Assembly (NCBI RefSeq): GCF_042677205.1
Contig: NZ_JBHTIU010000039.1
Location: forward strand, 261,207 to 325,206
Reading direction: 5' to 3'
Origin: Paenibacillus_L residui
Lineage (GTDB): Bacteria; Bacillota; Bacilli; Paenibacillales; NBRC-103111
DNA: 64,000 nucleotides
The notes under the pieces are model-generated. The model was not told the DNA's origin. It made no database searches and saw only the letters and a list, made by a program, of their open reading frames with translations. This document shows positions 50,902-58,787 of the stretch, piece after piece (position 1 is the stretch's first letter; every line of letters starts with the position of its first letter). Position numbers and translations under genes: made by a program.

Positions 50902-51473
50902 TTATCAATTTAGATGGCCTGAGATTAAAACCACCTTTAAATGATATTATTGACTCTCACAAGTTTCACACGATCAAAAGCGAAATGTGGCGCTTGCTCA
51001 TAAAGACTTTCAGTACTCCCTACAGTAATTCTGAATGCAAATTTTACTCATCACCGCAGTCAAGCTATGCACAACCAAATCGCTCCTTTTCCTCAGATTT
51101 CCGTCAAACTTTGCTACATCCCCTCACTTCCTCGTAATAAATATACCTGCGCTTATCAAAACCCAATCGGTAGGTTTCCATTATCCCAACTCACTCTTCC
51201 TTTCCATAGTAGCGCTAATTTGCTGCCTGAAGTGCATTAAACATCGTTCACAGGAATTAATCAATGTATCTTTACTAAATTTAATCTTTAATACCGAACC
51301 TTTTAATAGGTATAGTTTTTATTATTCATCAATAATGAATCAATCTAAATGCTTATCATTCGATAAAATATTATTGACTTGCTTTTGGCATAGCAAATGT
51401 TTATGACAATATAGTATGTTGATAATTAAATTGATATACTGATAAGGTATCTGCCAAAGTAAGGAGAATGGAA
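50902..51473. other. AT-rich intergenic region before the deacetylase gene
   Basis: A 570-bp stretch with no credible gene; a 123-codon open frame at 51035-51406 has no ribosome site and low coding character. A TATACT at 51435-51440 may be the -10 of the deacetylase gene. Confidence 0.4.
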
Positions 51474-52565
51474 ATGATTAAATTCTTTGTTCGCAGCTTG
51501 TTTGTTACGATTATCGGCTTGACCTTATTGGTCTCTTCTCTATCAGCCTATCAGCCGAATACTATGTACCGCGAACAGGTCGCTGTCATCATGTATCATC
51601 ACGTCGATGACACCATACAAAGCTCCGGCACGATCACGGTTGATCTTTTTCAGAGGCAATTGACCTATTTACAGCAACAGGGCTACCAATTTATTACACT
51701 CGATCAATTCAAACAGTACTTAGCCGGCGGCCCCGTCCCCGACAACGCCGTGCTGGTCACCTTTGACGACGGATATGAGAGCTTCTACAGCAATGCTTAT
51801 CCTGTATTATCCCAATTGAATATTCCTGCGGTTAATTTCGCCATTACGAAGGACACGTTAAATCCGCAAGCGAGCTATATTCCGGCAATGTCCCAACAGC
51901 AAATTGCGGAAATGATCACCGCAGCCCCCGGCAGGATTGAGGTGCAATGTCATACTCATGCCTTGCATGACAAAGTGGATGGCCAGGCGCTGTTAACAGC
52001 AAGACTGGATCTGGATAGCGGCAAGCGGGAGAGCGAAGAGGATTACCGGCAGCGGATAATGGCCGACACCAGAACCTGCCGATCGGTACTGGAGCAGGTT
52101 AACCCGTCGCCTATCGATTCCTTGGCTTATCCTTTCGGAATCTATGATCGGGATGCGGCAGAGGCGCTGCAATCAGCGGGAATTGAGTATGCATTCACGA
52201 TCGCACCCGGAATGGCTACACGGCAGACCGACAGGCTCGCGATTCCAAGAATTAATGCGGGGGGCCCGTACATTTCGCCGGCTAAGCTGCACAAATCGAT
52301 TCAGAACCAGATTCAGGCAGTTCATCATAACTATGACCGTATTCCGCTCAGGGAAATGGTTGAGAACTGGGGCGGTGAAGTAGCTGAGGATAGCGAGGGG
52401 CTGATCGTTATTCGTTATGAAGGCAGAGAATGGAAGCTTCGTCCCGGGAGTCGTACCGTTCTTCACCAGAATAACAGCTTAACGATCGGACAACCCGTTC
52501 AGGTTATCGAGGGCAAAGCCTATGCCAGGTGGAGCGATATCGAGAAGCTATTGTTTGAGTCATGA
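51474..52565 (+). CDS. Polysaccharide deacetylase-family protein, exported
   Basis: A 363-residue protein with a signal peptide or anchor (FVRSLFVTIIGLTLLVSSLSA, here residues 4-24). The NodB-like domain has VIMYHHVDD, the metal/base Asp pair in LVTFDDGYESF, a HxxxH-type motif in VQCHTHALHD, and SLAYPFGIYDRDA. The C-terminal 70 residues (RIPLREMVENWGG then YARWSDIEKLL) look like a copper-amine-oxidase-N/stalk domain. It probably removes acetyl groups from peptidoglycan or another surface glycan outside the cell. The ATG at 51474 has AAGGAG at 8 bp; the ATG six bases earlier is too close. Confidence 0.87.
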   Translation: MIKFFVRSLFVTIIGLTLLVSSLSAYQPNTMYREQVAVIMYHHVDDTIQSSGTITVDLFQRQLTYLQQQGYQFITLDQFKQYLAGGPVPDNAVLVTFDDGYESFYSNAYPVLSQLNIPAVNFAITKDTLNPQASYIPAMSQQQIAEMITAAPGRIEVQCHTHALHDKVDGQALLTARLDLDSGKRESEEDYRQRIMADTRTCRSVLEQVNPSPIDSLAYPFGIYDRDAAEALQSAGIEYAFTIAPGMATRQTDRLAIPRINAGGPYISPAKLHKSIQNQIQAVHHNYDRIPLREMVENWGGEVAEDSEGLIVIRYEGREWKLRPGSRTVLHQNNSLTIGQPVQVIEGKAYARWSDIEKLLFES

Positions 52566-52622
52566 TGTGCGGGAACGTCTGGCGGATAATCAAGTTGGAA
52601 GGGTTGGGGAAAGGAGGGGCTT

Positions 52623-53204
52623 ATGGACTCCCATTTTTTCGCGTATATGTACCGGCTAAGATATATTAAACGATGGAGTCTGATGCGCAATGTCGTAAGC
52701 GAGAACGTGGCGGAGCATTCCTTTCATGTGGCGATGCTGACCCATGTGCTCTGTACGATTGCCAACGAGGTTTACGGGCGAAGCTTGCCGGTGGACAAGG
52801 CCGTATCCATGGCACTGTTCCATGACGCGGCTGAGGTGTTTACCGGCGATATCCCGACACCAGTCAAGCATCAGAACGAGGACATCTTGTCCAGCTTCCG
52901 CGAGATCGAGCGGCACGCTTCCAAGAAGCTGCTGTCCATGATGCCCCCTCAGTTGAAGGATGCTTACCGTCCTTTGCTGGAAGGCGGACAGGATGAAGAA
53001 CTGCGGGTCATGGTCAAGGCGGCTGACCTGTTGGATGCATATATCAAATGTGTGACGGAGCTGTCTACGGGAAACCGGGAGTTCGCCGTTGCCAAGAAAC
53101 AGATTGAGCAGTCTATGATAGAGCTTGATCTGCCGGAGGTCCGGTATTTCCTTGAGCATTTGGCACCCAGCTTCGAAAAAACGCTGGACGAGCTGTCCGA
53201 ATAG
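52623..53204 (+). CDS. HD-domain 5'-deoxynucleotidase, YfbR-like
   Basis: A 193-residue HD hydrolase. His and Asp metal ligands occur in NVAEHSFHVAML, ALFHDAAEVFTGDIPTPVK and MVKAADLLDAYIK. The early RWSLMRN is the conserved YfbR segment. The enzyme dephosphorylates dNMPs in the cytoplasm. A GGAGG lies ahead of the ATG. It is 57 bp after the deacetylase gene and ends in a terminator that overlaps its last codons. Confidence 0.88.
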   Translation: MDSHFFAYMYRLRYIKRWSLMRNVVSENVAEHSFHVAMLTHVLCTIANEVYGRSLPVDKAVSMALFHDAAEVFTGDIPTPVKHQNEDILSSFREIERHASKKLLSMMPPQLKDAYRPLLEGGQDEELRVMVKAADLLDAYIKCVTELSTGNREFAVAKKQIEQSMIELDLPEVRYFLEHLAPSFEKTLDELSE

Positions 53205-53225
53205 GACTGGCTCTCCAGCGTTTTT
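53177..53225. terminator. Terminator overlapping the 3' end of the YfbR-like gene
   Basis: Arms AAAAACGCTGGA/TCCAGCGTTTTT; the left arm is inside the coding sequence. It separates two convergent genes and works in both senses. Confidence 0.8.
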
Positions 53226-53231
53226 CTTTCC

Positions 53232-53645
53232 TTAGAATGGGTAACTCATCAGGATGATCATGACAAGGAAGCTCAGGGCAATCAGCCAGGAAAATGTTTG
53301 CACCTCTCCCATTCCCGCTTCGGCCGCAGCCTTGCCGGAGCTGAGAGCCTCCCGAGCCGACTTCAACTTCTTGCCCAACATGCCGGTTAGACCGCCGATA
53401 ACGACGACGAGCAGAATAACGACGATCATCCAGGCCGTAGAATAACTGGCTTGGGAAATCATGTATCCTCCGGTCAAAAACTGGACGAGCAGCAATATCT
53501 GCCCTACCCGGTTTGCCGTATTATAATTGCCAACCGTCTGAGCCAAACCTTCCTCCCCTTTTTTCATCAGAAGAAAAGGAAAGAGCAGATAAAATCCCAT
53601 CCCAATGGAGCCTAACAGGTGCAGAAATAAAATAAAACTGACCAT
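53232..53645 (-). CDS. Four-span membrane protein, function unknown
   Basis: A 137-residue integral membrane protein with spans near residues 4-26, 45-66, 70-90 and 117-136 and a charged cytoplasmic loop (GKKLKSAREALSSGKAAAEAG). It recalls DUF2269-type membrane proteins (conserved HLLGSIGMGFYLLFPF and TGGYMI), a family of unknown role. GGAGGG precedes the ATG. It is a single-gene unit between the YfbR-like gene and mdh. Confidence 0.7.
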   Translation of the reverse strand: MVSFILFLHLLGSIGMGFYLLFPFLLMKKGEEGLAQTVGNYNTANRVGQILLLVQFLTGGYMISQASYSTAWMIVVILLVVVIGGLTGMLGKKLKSAREALSSGKAAAEAGMGEVQTFSWLIALSFLVMIILMSYPF

Positions 53646-53825
53646 GAAAGCCCTCCTATTGAATGTTTGAGTTATGTACTCTATCAGTATACTAAATGCC
53701 TGTCAGGCTTACAACTTGTCCCAAGGGCGGACTGCACATTTTTTACTTGCCGGACACAATATAGCCAAAGGTTCGTGCTATACGAGGGCATAGGAAATTG
53801 TGGCCGGATGAAGCTTAATGGAAAA

Positions 53826-53863
53826 AAGCTGCCCCGGAGCAGTGAGCCATACCGGAACAGCTT
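53826..53863 (-). terminator. Terminator of the citZ-icd-mdh operon
   Basis: Stem AAGCTG with inner CCGG pairing to CCGG and CAGCTT, followed by six T on the minus strand; 7 bp after the mdh stop. Confidence 0.75.
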
Positions 53864-53869
53864 GAATCA

Positions 53870-54814
53870 TCAGTTGCCTTCCACGACTTTAATTACATTG
53901 CGTACCGAATCAGCGGATTTGTCAAGCGCCGTTTTCTCTTCGGCAGTTAATTCAAGCTCGAACACTTTCTCGATTCCGTCTCCACCCAGAATCGTCGGAA
54001 CGCCCATGAACAGATTGTCATAGCCGTATTCCCCCTCAAGGAGGGCAATCGCCGGCAGGATGCGTTTCTTGTCCTTAACGATGGCTTCTGTCATCTGAAC
54101 AAGGGATGCAGCCGGTGCGTAGTAGGCGCTGCCGTTGCCGAGCAGGTTAACGATTTCTCCGCCGCCGGTACGGGTCCGTTGGACGATCGCTTCGATCCGG
54201 TCCGCGGGAATCAGCTTCTCAATCGGAATTCCGCCAACATTGGAATAACGGACCAGCGGAACCATATCGTCACCGTGTCCTCCCAATACGAATCCGCGAA
54301 CGTCCTCAACCGATACATTAAGCTCCTGTGCAATGAACGTGCAGTAGCGGGCGGTATCCAGAACTCCGGATTGACCGATCACGCGGTTCTTCGGAAAGCC
54401 CAATGTCTGATAGGCCACATAAGTCATAGCATCCACCGGGTTGCTTAGAATGATGACGATCGATTCCGGACTGTATTTTTTAACATTCTCACAAACCGAT
54501 TTCATAATTCCGGCATTGGTATTGACCAAATCATCACGGCTCATGCCGGGCTTGCGGGCAATACCTGCTGTAATGATGACAATGTCGGAATTAGCGGTGT
54601 CTTCATAATTGGAAGTACCGATAATGTTGCTGTCGAATCCTTGTACCGGGCTTGCTTCCAACATGTCCAGTGCCTTTCCTTTGGTCGGATTCTCCAGTTG
54701 GGGAATATCGAGAAGTACGACGTCGCCCAATTCTTTCTGGGCAAGCATTAATGCAGTAGTAGCTCCAGTGAAACCGGCACCGATAACAGACAGCTTTTTG
54801 CGACGGATAGCCAT
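53870..54814 (-). CDS. mdh: Malate dehydrogenase
   Basis: A 314-residue NAD-dependent LDH-like malate dehydrogenase. The nucleotide motif is KLSVIGAGFTGATTALM, the substrate loop Arg are in ARKPGMSRDDLV, and the catalytic His is in RGFVLGGHGDDMVPLVRYS. It oxidises malate to oxaloacetate in the TCA cycle. It is the last gene of citZ-icd-mdh with an AAAGGA ribosome site and an unusual palindrome between it and icd. Confidence 0.95.
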   Translation of the reverse strand: MAIRRKKLSVIGAGFTGATTALMLAQKELGDVVLLDIPQLENPTKGKALDMLEASPVQGFDSNIIGTSNYEDTANSDIVIITAGIARKPGMSRDDLVNTNAGIMKSVCENVKKYSPESIVIILSNPVDAMTYVAYQTLGFPKNRVIGQSGVLDTARYCTFIAQELNVSVEDVRGFVLGGHGDDMVPLVRYSNVGGIPIEKLIPADRIEAIVQRTRTGGGEIVNLLGNGSAYYAPAASLVQMTEAIVKDKKRILPAIALLEGEYGYDNLFMGVPTILGGDGIEKVFELELTAEEKTALDKSADSVRNVIKVVEGN

Positions 54815-54869
54815 GGATAACAGATCCTTTCACTCAGAGATTTATGTGGAGATTTCATAAATTGGGGAA

Positions 54870-54889
54870 CCCGTTTCTTAAGAAACGGG
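54870..54889. repeat. Perfect 20-bp palindrome between icd and mdh
   Basis: CCCGTTTCTTAAGAAACGGG is fully self-complementary; as RNA it would form an 8-bp stem with a 4-nt loop. There is no T-run, so it is more likely a processing or stability element than a terminator. Confidence 0.7.
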
Positions 54890-54914
54890 CTCTAAAAGAT
54901 TAACTGCGTCTAAC

Positions 54915-56213
54915 TTATCCAAGATGCTTGATAATTTCATCCGCGAACTCGGAGCATTTCACTTCAGTCGCGCCTTCCATCAGGCGGGCAAAGTCATAGG
55001 TAACCGTTTTGTTATTAATAGCGGTCTCCATACCTTTGTAAATCAGGTTAGCCGCTTCTTGCCAGCCAAGATGCTCCAGCATCATAACTCCGGACAGAAT
55101 AACCGATCCCGGATTAACTACGTCTTTATCCGCATACTTAGGCGCCGTACCATGGGTGGCTTCGAAAATAGCATGTCCGGTTACATAGTTAATATTCGCT
55201 CCCGGTGCAATTCCGATTCCTCCAACTTGTGCAGCCAAAGCGTCAGACAGATAGTCCCCGTTCAAATTAAGAGTAGCGATGACATCGAAATCGGTCGGAC
55301 GGGTCAGCACCTGCTGCAGAGCAATATCGGCAATAGCGTCCTTCACGATGATCTTGCCGGCAGCTTCTGCCGCTTTCTGAGCTTCGTTAGCAGCGTCGGT
55401 GCCTTTCTCTTCCTTGATGCGATCATACTCGGCCCAAGTGAACACCTTATCACCGAACTCTTGCTCCGCCAGCTCGTAGCCCCAGTTCTTGAAGGCTCCT
55501 TCTGTAAACTTCATGATGTTGCCTTTGTGCACCAAAGTAACGCTCTTGCGTCCATGCTGCAGAGCATACTCAATCGCCGCACGGATCAGGCGGGAAGATC
55601 CTTCCTTGGAAACAGGCTTGATTCCGATACCGGACGTTTCCGGGAAACGGATTTTGTTAACTCCCATTTCTTTCTGCAGAAACTCGATCACTTTCTTAAC
55701 TTCCGGTGTGCCTTCCTTATACTCGATTCCGGCATAAATATCTTCCGTATTCTCCCGGAAAATAACCATATCAACAAGATCAGGGCGTTTAACCGGAGAA
55801 GGAACTCCATTGAAATAACGTACCGGACGAAGGCAAACATACAAATCCAGCTCCTGACGAAGCGCCACGTTCAAAGAACGAATACCGCCGCCGATCGGAG
55901 TAGTCAGAGGACCTTTGATAGCAACGATATATTCACGGATAGCCGTCAAAGTATCGTTAGGGAGCCAGGAATTGAACTTGTTGAATGCTTTCTCCCCTGC
56001 ATATACTTCATACCATGCGATCTTCTTCTCGCCTTTGTAAGCTTTCTCTACAGCGGCGTCCAGAACACGCTTGGAAGCCCGCCAAATATCGCGTCCCGTG
56101 CCATCTCCTTCGATAAAAGGAATGATCGGGTTGTTAGGTACCTGAAGTACGCTGTCTTTAATAGTAATCTTCTCGCCTTCGGTCGGCAGGGAAAATTGTT
56201 CGAATTGAGCCAT
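54915..56213 (-). CDS. icd: Isocitrate dehydrogenase (NADP)
   Basis: A 432-residue enzyme. The substrate Ser is in GGGIRSLNVALRQELDLYVCLR, metal-binding Asp in LNGDYLSDALAAQVGG, and the NADP region GTAPKYADKDVVNPGS. It oxidises isocitrate to 2-oxoglutarate with NADP. It is 131 bp after citZ with AGGAGG, and followed by mdh, the same operon order as Bacillus. Confidence 0.96.
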   Translation of the reverse strand: MAQFEQFSLPTEGEKITIKDSVLQVPNNPIIPFIEGDGTGRDIWRASKRVLDAAVEKAYKGEKKIAWYEVYAGEKAFNKFNSWLPNDTLTAIREYIVAIKGPLTTPIGGGIRSLNVALRQELDLYVCLRPVRYFNGVPSPVKRPDLVDMVIFRENTEDIYAGIEYKEGTPEVKKVIEFLQKEMGVNKIRFPETSGIGIKPVSKEGSSRLIRAAIEYALQHGRKSVTLVHKGNIMKFTEGAFKNWGYELAEQEFGDKVFTWAEYDRIKEEKGTDAANEAQKAAEAAGKIIVKDAIADIALQQVLTRPTDFDVIATLNLNGDYLSDALAAQVGGIGIAPGANINYVTGHAIFEATHGTAPKYADKDVVNPGSVILSGVMMLEHLGWQEAANLIYKGMETAINNKTVTYDFARLMEGATEVKCSEFADEIIKHLG

Positions 56214-56344
56214 GATTTTATTTCCTCCTCTTTAATGTATTAGCAGAGTAAACCGGTCGAGAACGTACGGATAAACGGGAAGGCGTTTCGGTACGATTCG
56301 CACGGCCCGTAAGGTCTGGAGCGCAGATTGCACTCTGTAAATTA

Positions 56345-57457
56345 TTAACGCTGCTCGATCGGTACGTACGGCGTGCCCACCGGGCCTGTATATTCCGCAC
56401 GAGGACGAATCAGACGATTGTTATCGTATTGTTCCAGAATATGAGCTGTCCAGCCCGATGTCCGGCTAATGGCAAAAATCGGCGTAAACAGATCTCTCGG
56501 AATGCCGAGTGAAGTATAAACAGAAGCGGAATAGAAATCGACATTCGGCTTGAGTCCCTTCAAACGGGTAACCATTTCTTCCATCTTGACCGACATATCG
56601 TACCACTTCATATTGTTCGTAATTTTGCCCAGTTCCTTGGACATTTTCATCAGATGCTTGGCACGGGGATCTCCATTCTTGTAGACCCTGTGACCAAATC
56701 CCATCAGCTTCTCTTTATTCTCCAGCTTGCGGTTAACATAGCTCTCGACATTGTCGATCGAGCCCACTTCTTCAAGCATAGCCATAACCGCCTCGTTGGC
56801 CCCCCCGTGAAGAGGTCCCTTCAATGCGCCGATTGCCGAGGTCACCCCGGAATAAATATCGGACAGAGTGGCTACCGTTACGCGGGCAGCGAATGTCGAT
56901 GCGTTCAACTCGTGATCTGCATGGAGAACAAGGGCTTTATCCAGGGCATTTACCGCTATTGGATCAGGCTGTTCGCCAGTCAGCATATACAAGAAATTCT
57001 CTGCAATGGAGGCACCGGATTTCGGGGCGATCGGCTCCTGGCCTTCCCGGATTCTTGCGAAAGCGGCAATCAGAGTAGGCAGCTGTGCCTGCAAGCGAAT
57101 CGCTTTGCGTACATTCGCTTCTTTACTCATGTCGTTAGCCTCGTTGTCATAGAGCGCAAGGCTCGACACGGCGGACCTTAGAGCAGCCATGGAGTTCGTG
57201 TTTTTCGGGTACAGCTTGATTTGCTCAATCACTTCGCTCGGGACGCTGCTGTTAGCACTCAAATCCCTATGTAGCTGATCCAGCTCCGCTTGGTTCGGAA
57301 GCTTCCCGTACCAAAGCAAATAGACAACTTCTTCAAAGGTTGCCTTCTCCGCCAAATCGTCGATATTGATCCCGCGGTAGGTCAGCACACCATCAATAAT
57401 TGAGCTTATTGAGGAAGTAGTTGCGACGATTCCTTCCAGGCCTTTTGTCGCCGTCAT
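56345..57457 (-). CDS. citZ: Citrate synthase
   Basis: A 370-residue citrate synthase. Active-site His/Asp are in LHADHELNASTFAARV, GALHG-like GALKGPLHGGANEAV, MGFGHRVYKNGDPRA and the final Asp region PNVDFYSASVYTSLGIP. Size and neighbourhood (citZ-icd-mdh) fit the main TCA enzyme CitZ. AAAGGAGAG precedes the ATG. The leader contains a dyad (AATAAA-TAT-TTTATT, 57481-57495), and a CcpC-type box lies upstream of the promoter. Confidence 0.95.
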   Translation of the reverse strand: MTATKGLEGIVATTSSISSIIDGVLTYRGINIDDLAEKATFEEVVYLLWYGKLPNQAELDQLHRDLSANSSVPSEVIEQIKLYPKNTNSMAALRSAVSSLALYDNEANDMSKEANVRKAIRLQAQLPTLIAAFARIREGQEPIAPKSGASIAENFLYMLTGEQPDPIAVNALDKALVLHADHELNASTFAARVTVATLSDIYSGVTSAIGALKGPLHGGANEAVMAMLEEVGSIDNVESYVNRKLENKEKLMGFGHRVYKNGDPRAKHLMKMSKELGKITNNMKWYDMSVKMEEMVTRLKGLKPNVDFYSASVYTSLGIPRDLFTPIFAISRTSGWTAHILEQYDNNRLIRPRAEYTGPVGTPYVPIEQR

Positions 57458-57526
57458 CCCTATCTCTCTCCTTTGTTTGCAATAAATATTTTATTTCACA
57501 AGTGTTGTACTTCTCTAACTCCTTTT

Positions 57527-57555
57527 ATCATAAAGGATTTTGTCGAAGAAGTGAA
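57527..57555 (-). promoter_or_regulatory. Candidate sigma-A promoter of citZ
   Basis: On the minus strand TTCACT, a 17-bp spacer and TATGAT, about 70 bp before the citZ start. It is a moderate match. Confidence 0.45.
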
Positions 57556-57565
57556 CAGTGGGGCT

Positions 57566-57580
57566 ATAAAAGTTCATTAT
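57566..57580. promoter_or_regulatory. CcpC-type box upstream of citZ
   Basis: ATAA-AAGTTCA-TTAT matches the CcpC dyad ATAA-N7-TTAT exactly, and a near copy (ATAA-N7-TTAA) follows at about 57589. CcpC is the known citrate-responsive LysR-type repressor of citZ and citB in Bacillus. Confidence 0.5.
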
Positions 57581-57693
57581 CGGTACCATAAACAAATTTT
57601 AATACAAGTCAGATACCAATTAAAGTCTTTTTTGATTTCGAGTATAAAAAGCTTGAAATCTTATTATCATCTTACCGGCTCTAATTCTTCCAT

Positions 57694-58095
57694 TTACCTG
57701 CGGATGATAAAGGTGAATTTTCCATTCCGGATTTGCTTCTCCAGCCAATAATAGAGCCAGCGCTTGACAACCGGGCGAGTAAATGGAAGCAGAAGGATCA
57801 AGCCAATGATATCCGTTATAAAACCGGGGGCAAGAAGAAAAACTCCTCCGACAAAAATGATAATGCCATCGAGTATCGAAGCTGTCGGACTGTAGCCGAG
57901 AGACATTTGGTGCTGTGCGTATTCCCACACCTTACGCCCTTCTCTCTTGGCCAGATAAGCTCCGATCAGTCCGGTCAGGACGATCAAAAGAAACGTTTGC
58001 CAGCCGCCAATCCATCTTCCGACCGAAAGAATTCCCCAAATTTCCAAAGCGGGAACGACTATCAGCAGAACGATTATCCATCTGAGCATCCGCAT
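57694..58095 (-). CDS. fxsA: FxsA-family membrane protein
   Basis: A 133-residue membrane protein with three or four spans (IIVLLIVVPALEIWGIL, TFLLIVLTGLIGAYLA, IIFVGGVFLLAPGFITDI, IGLILLLPFTRPV). The E-x-x-x-x-x-x-vG and APGFITDIiGlllL patterns define FxsA/YtwI. The E. coli protein affects phage F exclusion; the native role is unknown. It is 8 bp after the thioesterase gene. Confidence 0.9.
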   Translation of the reverse strand: MRMLRWIIVLLIVVPALEIWGILSVGRWIGGWQTFLLIVLTGLIGAYLAKREGRKVWEYAQHQMSLGYSPTASILDGIIIFVGGVFLLAPGFITDIIGLILLLPFTRPVVKRWLYYWLEKQIRNGKFTFIIRR

Positions 58096-58103
58096 CTTCC
58101 TTT

Positions 58104-58568
58104 CTACCGATTTACAGGCAGCCGTTCATATAGCTCGGGAAATTGCCGGTCAAGCCGGACCGGCTTCCATTCCGGATTGACCCAAATATGCTTGGTCATG
58201 CCGCTGACCAACAGCTCTCCTTCAGGCTGGTCATCGACATCCGCCTGCCTCCCACTCTCCGCTTCACCCCCCTCTGCTCTGCGGACTTGCGACTCGAATA
58301 CAATAGAGATGGGGGTCACATCCGCCATACGTGTATAAATCGCTACTTCATCGTCATATCTTGCGGGCTGCTTGAACTTCATGGAAGCTTCAACGAGCGG
58401 AAGCAGAAGACGGTTGGCTTCCAACTCACGGTATGTAAAACCCGTCTCTCTTATCATTTCCGTTCGGCCGATTTCAAACCATGTCAAATAGTTTGCATGA
58501 TAGACAACCCCCATTTGATCCGTTTCCTCATACCGGACACGGATGGAATGAACGTGCCATCGATTCAT
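58104..58568 (-). CDS. Acyl-CoA thioesterase, YbgC/FadM-like hot-dog fold
   Basis: A 154-residue hot-dog thioesterase. The active-site region RYEETDQMGVVYHANYLTWFEIGR matches the 4HBT D-x-x-G-H/V-x-x-x-x-Y motif. The ATG at 58568 is set by AGGAGGTGG. Near residues 100-120 there is a hydrophilic insertion (RRAEGGEAESGRQADVDDQ) in the beta-sheet region, unusual for the family. It probably hydrolyses short acyl-CoA. It is upstream of fxsA in the same transcript. Confidence 0.88.
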   Translation of the reverse strand: MNRWHVHSIRVRYEETDQMGVVYHANYLTWFEIGRTEMIRETGFTYRELEANRLLLPLVEASMKFKQPARYDDEVAIYTRMADVTPISIVFESQVRRAEGGEAESGRQADVDDQPEGELLVSGMTKHIWVNPEWKPVRLDRQFPELYERLPVNR

Positions 58569-58753
58569 TGGACCACCTCCTGTAGGAATTGTAACGCTCA
58601 AGCAGGTTTATACGCAGCATACGACAGCCGGTTTGAGTCACGGGTAACTTTCATGTTAAGCCCCATCTCCAGACTCATTTACACTATAAGAAAAGACAAT
58701 CAAAAGTGCATGTCTTCTTATAACGAAGTCAATCTCACCACGAAGCACGGCAA

Positions 58754-58779
58754 AAACACGCCCTTTCCCAGGCGTGTTT
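58754..58779 (-). terminator. Terminator of pyk
   Basis: Stem AAACACGCC/GGCGTGTTT with an 8-nt loop and a short T-run on the minus strand, 8 bp after the pyk stop. Confidence 0.85.
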
Positions 58780-58787
58780 CCATCGAC

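Noticed and set aside
51035..51406. 123-codon plus-strand open frame in the AT-rich gap
   Set aside because: No ribosome site, no recognisable domain and non-coding composition.
54924..56243. 439-codon plus-strand open frame
   Set aside because: It lies entirely opposite icd, whose catalytic motifs are intact.
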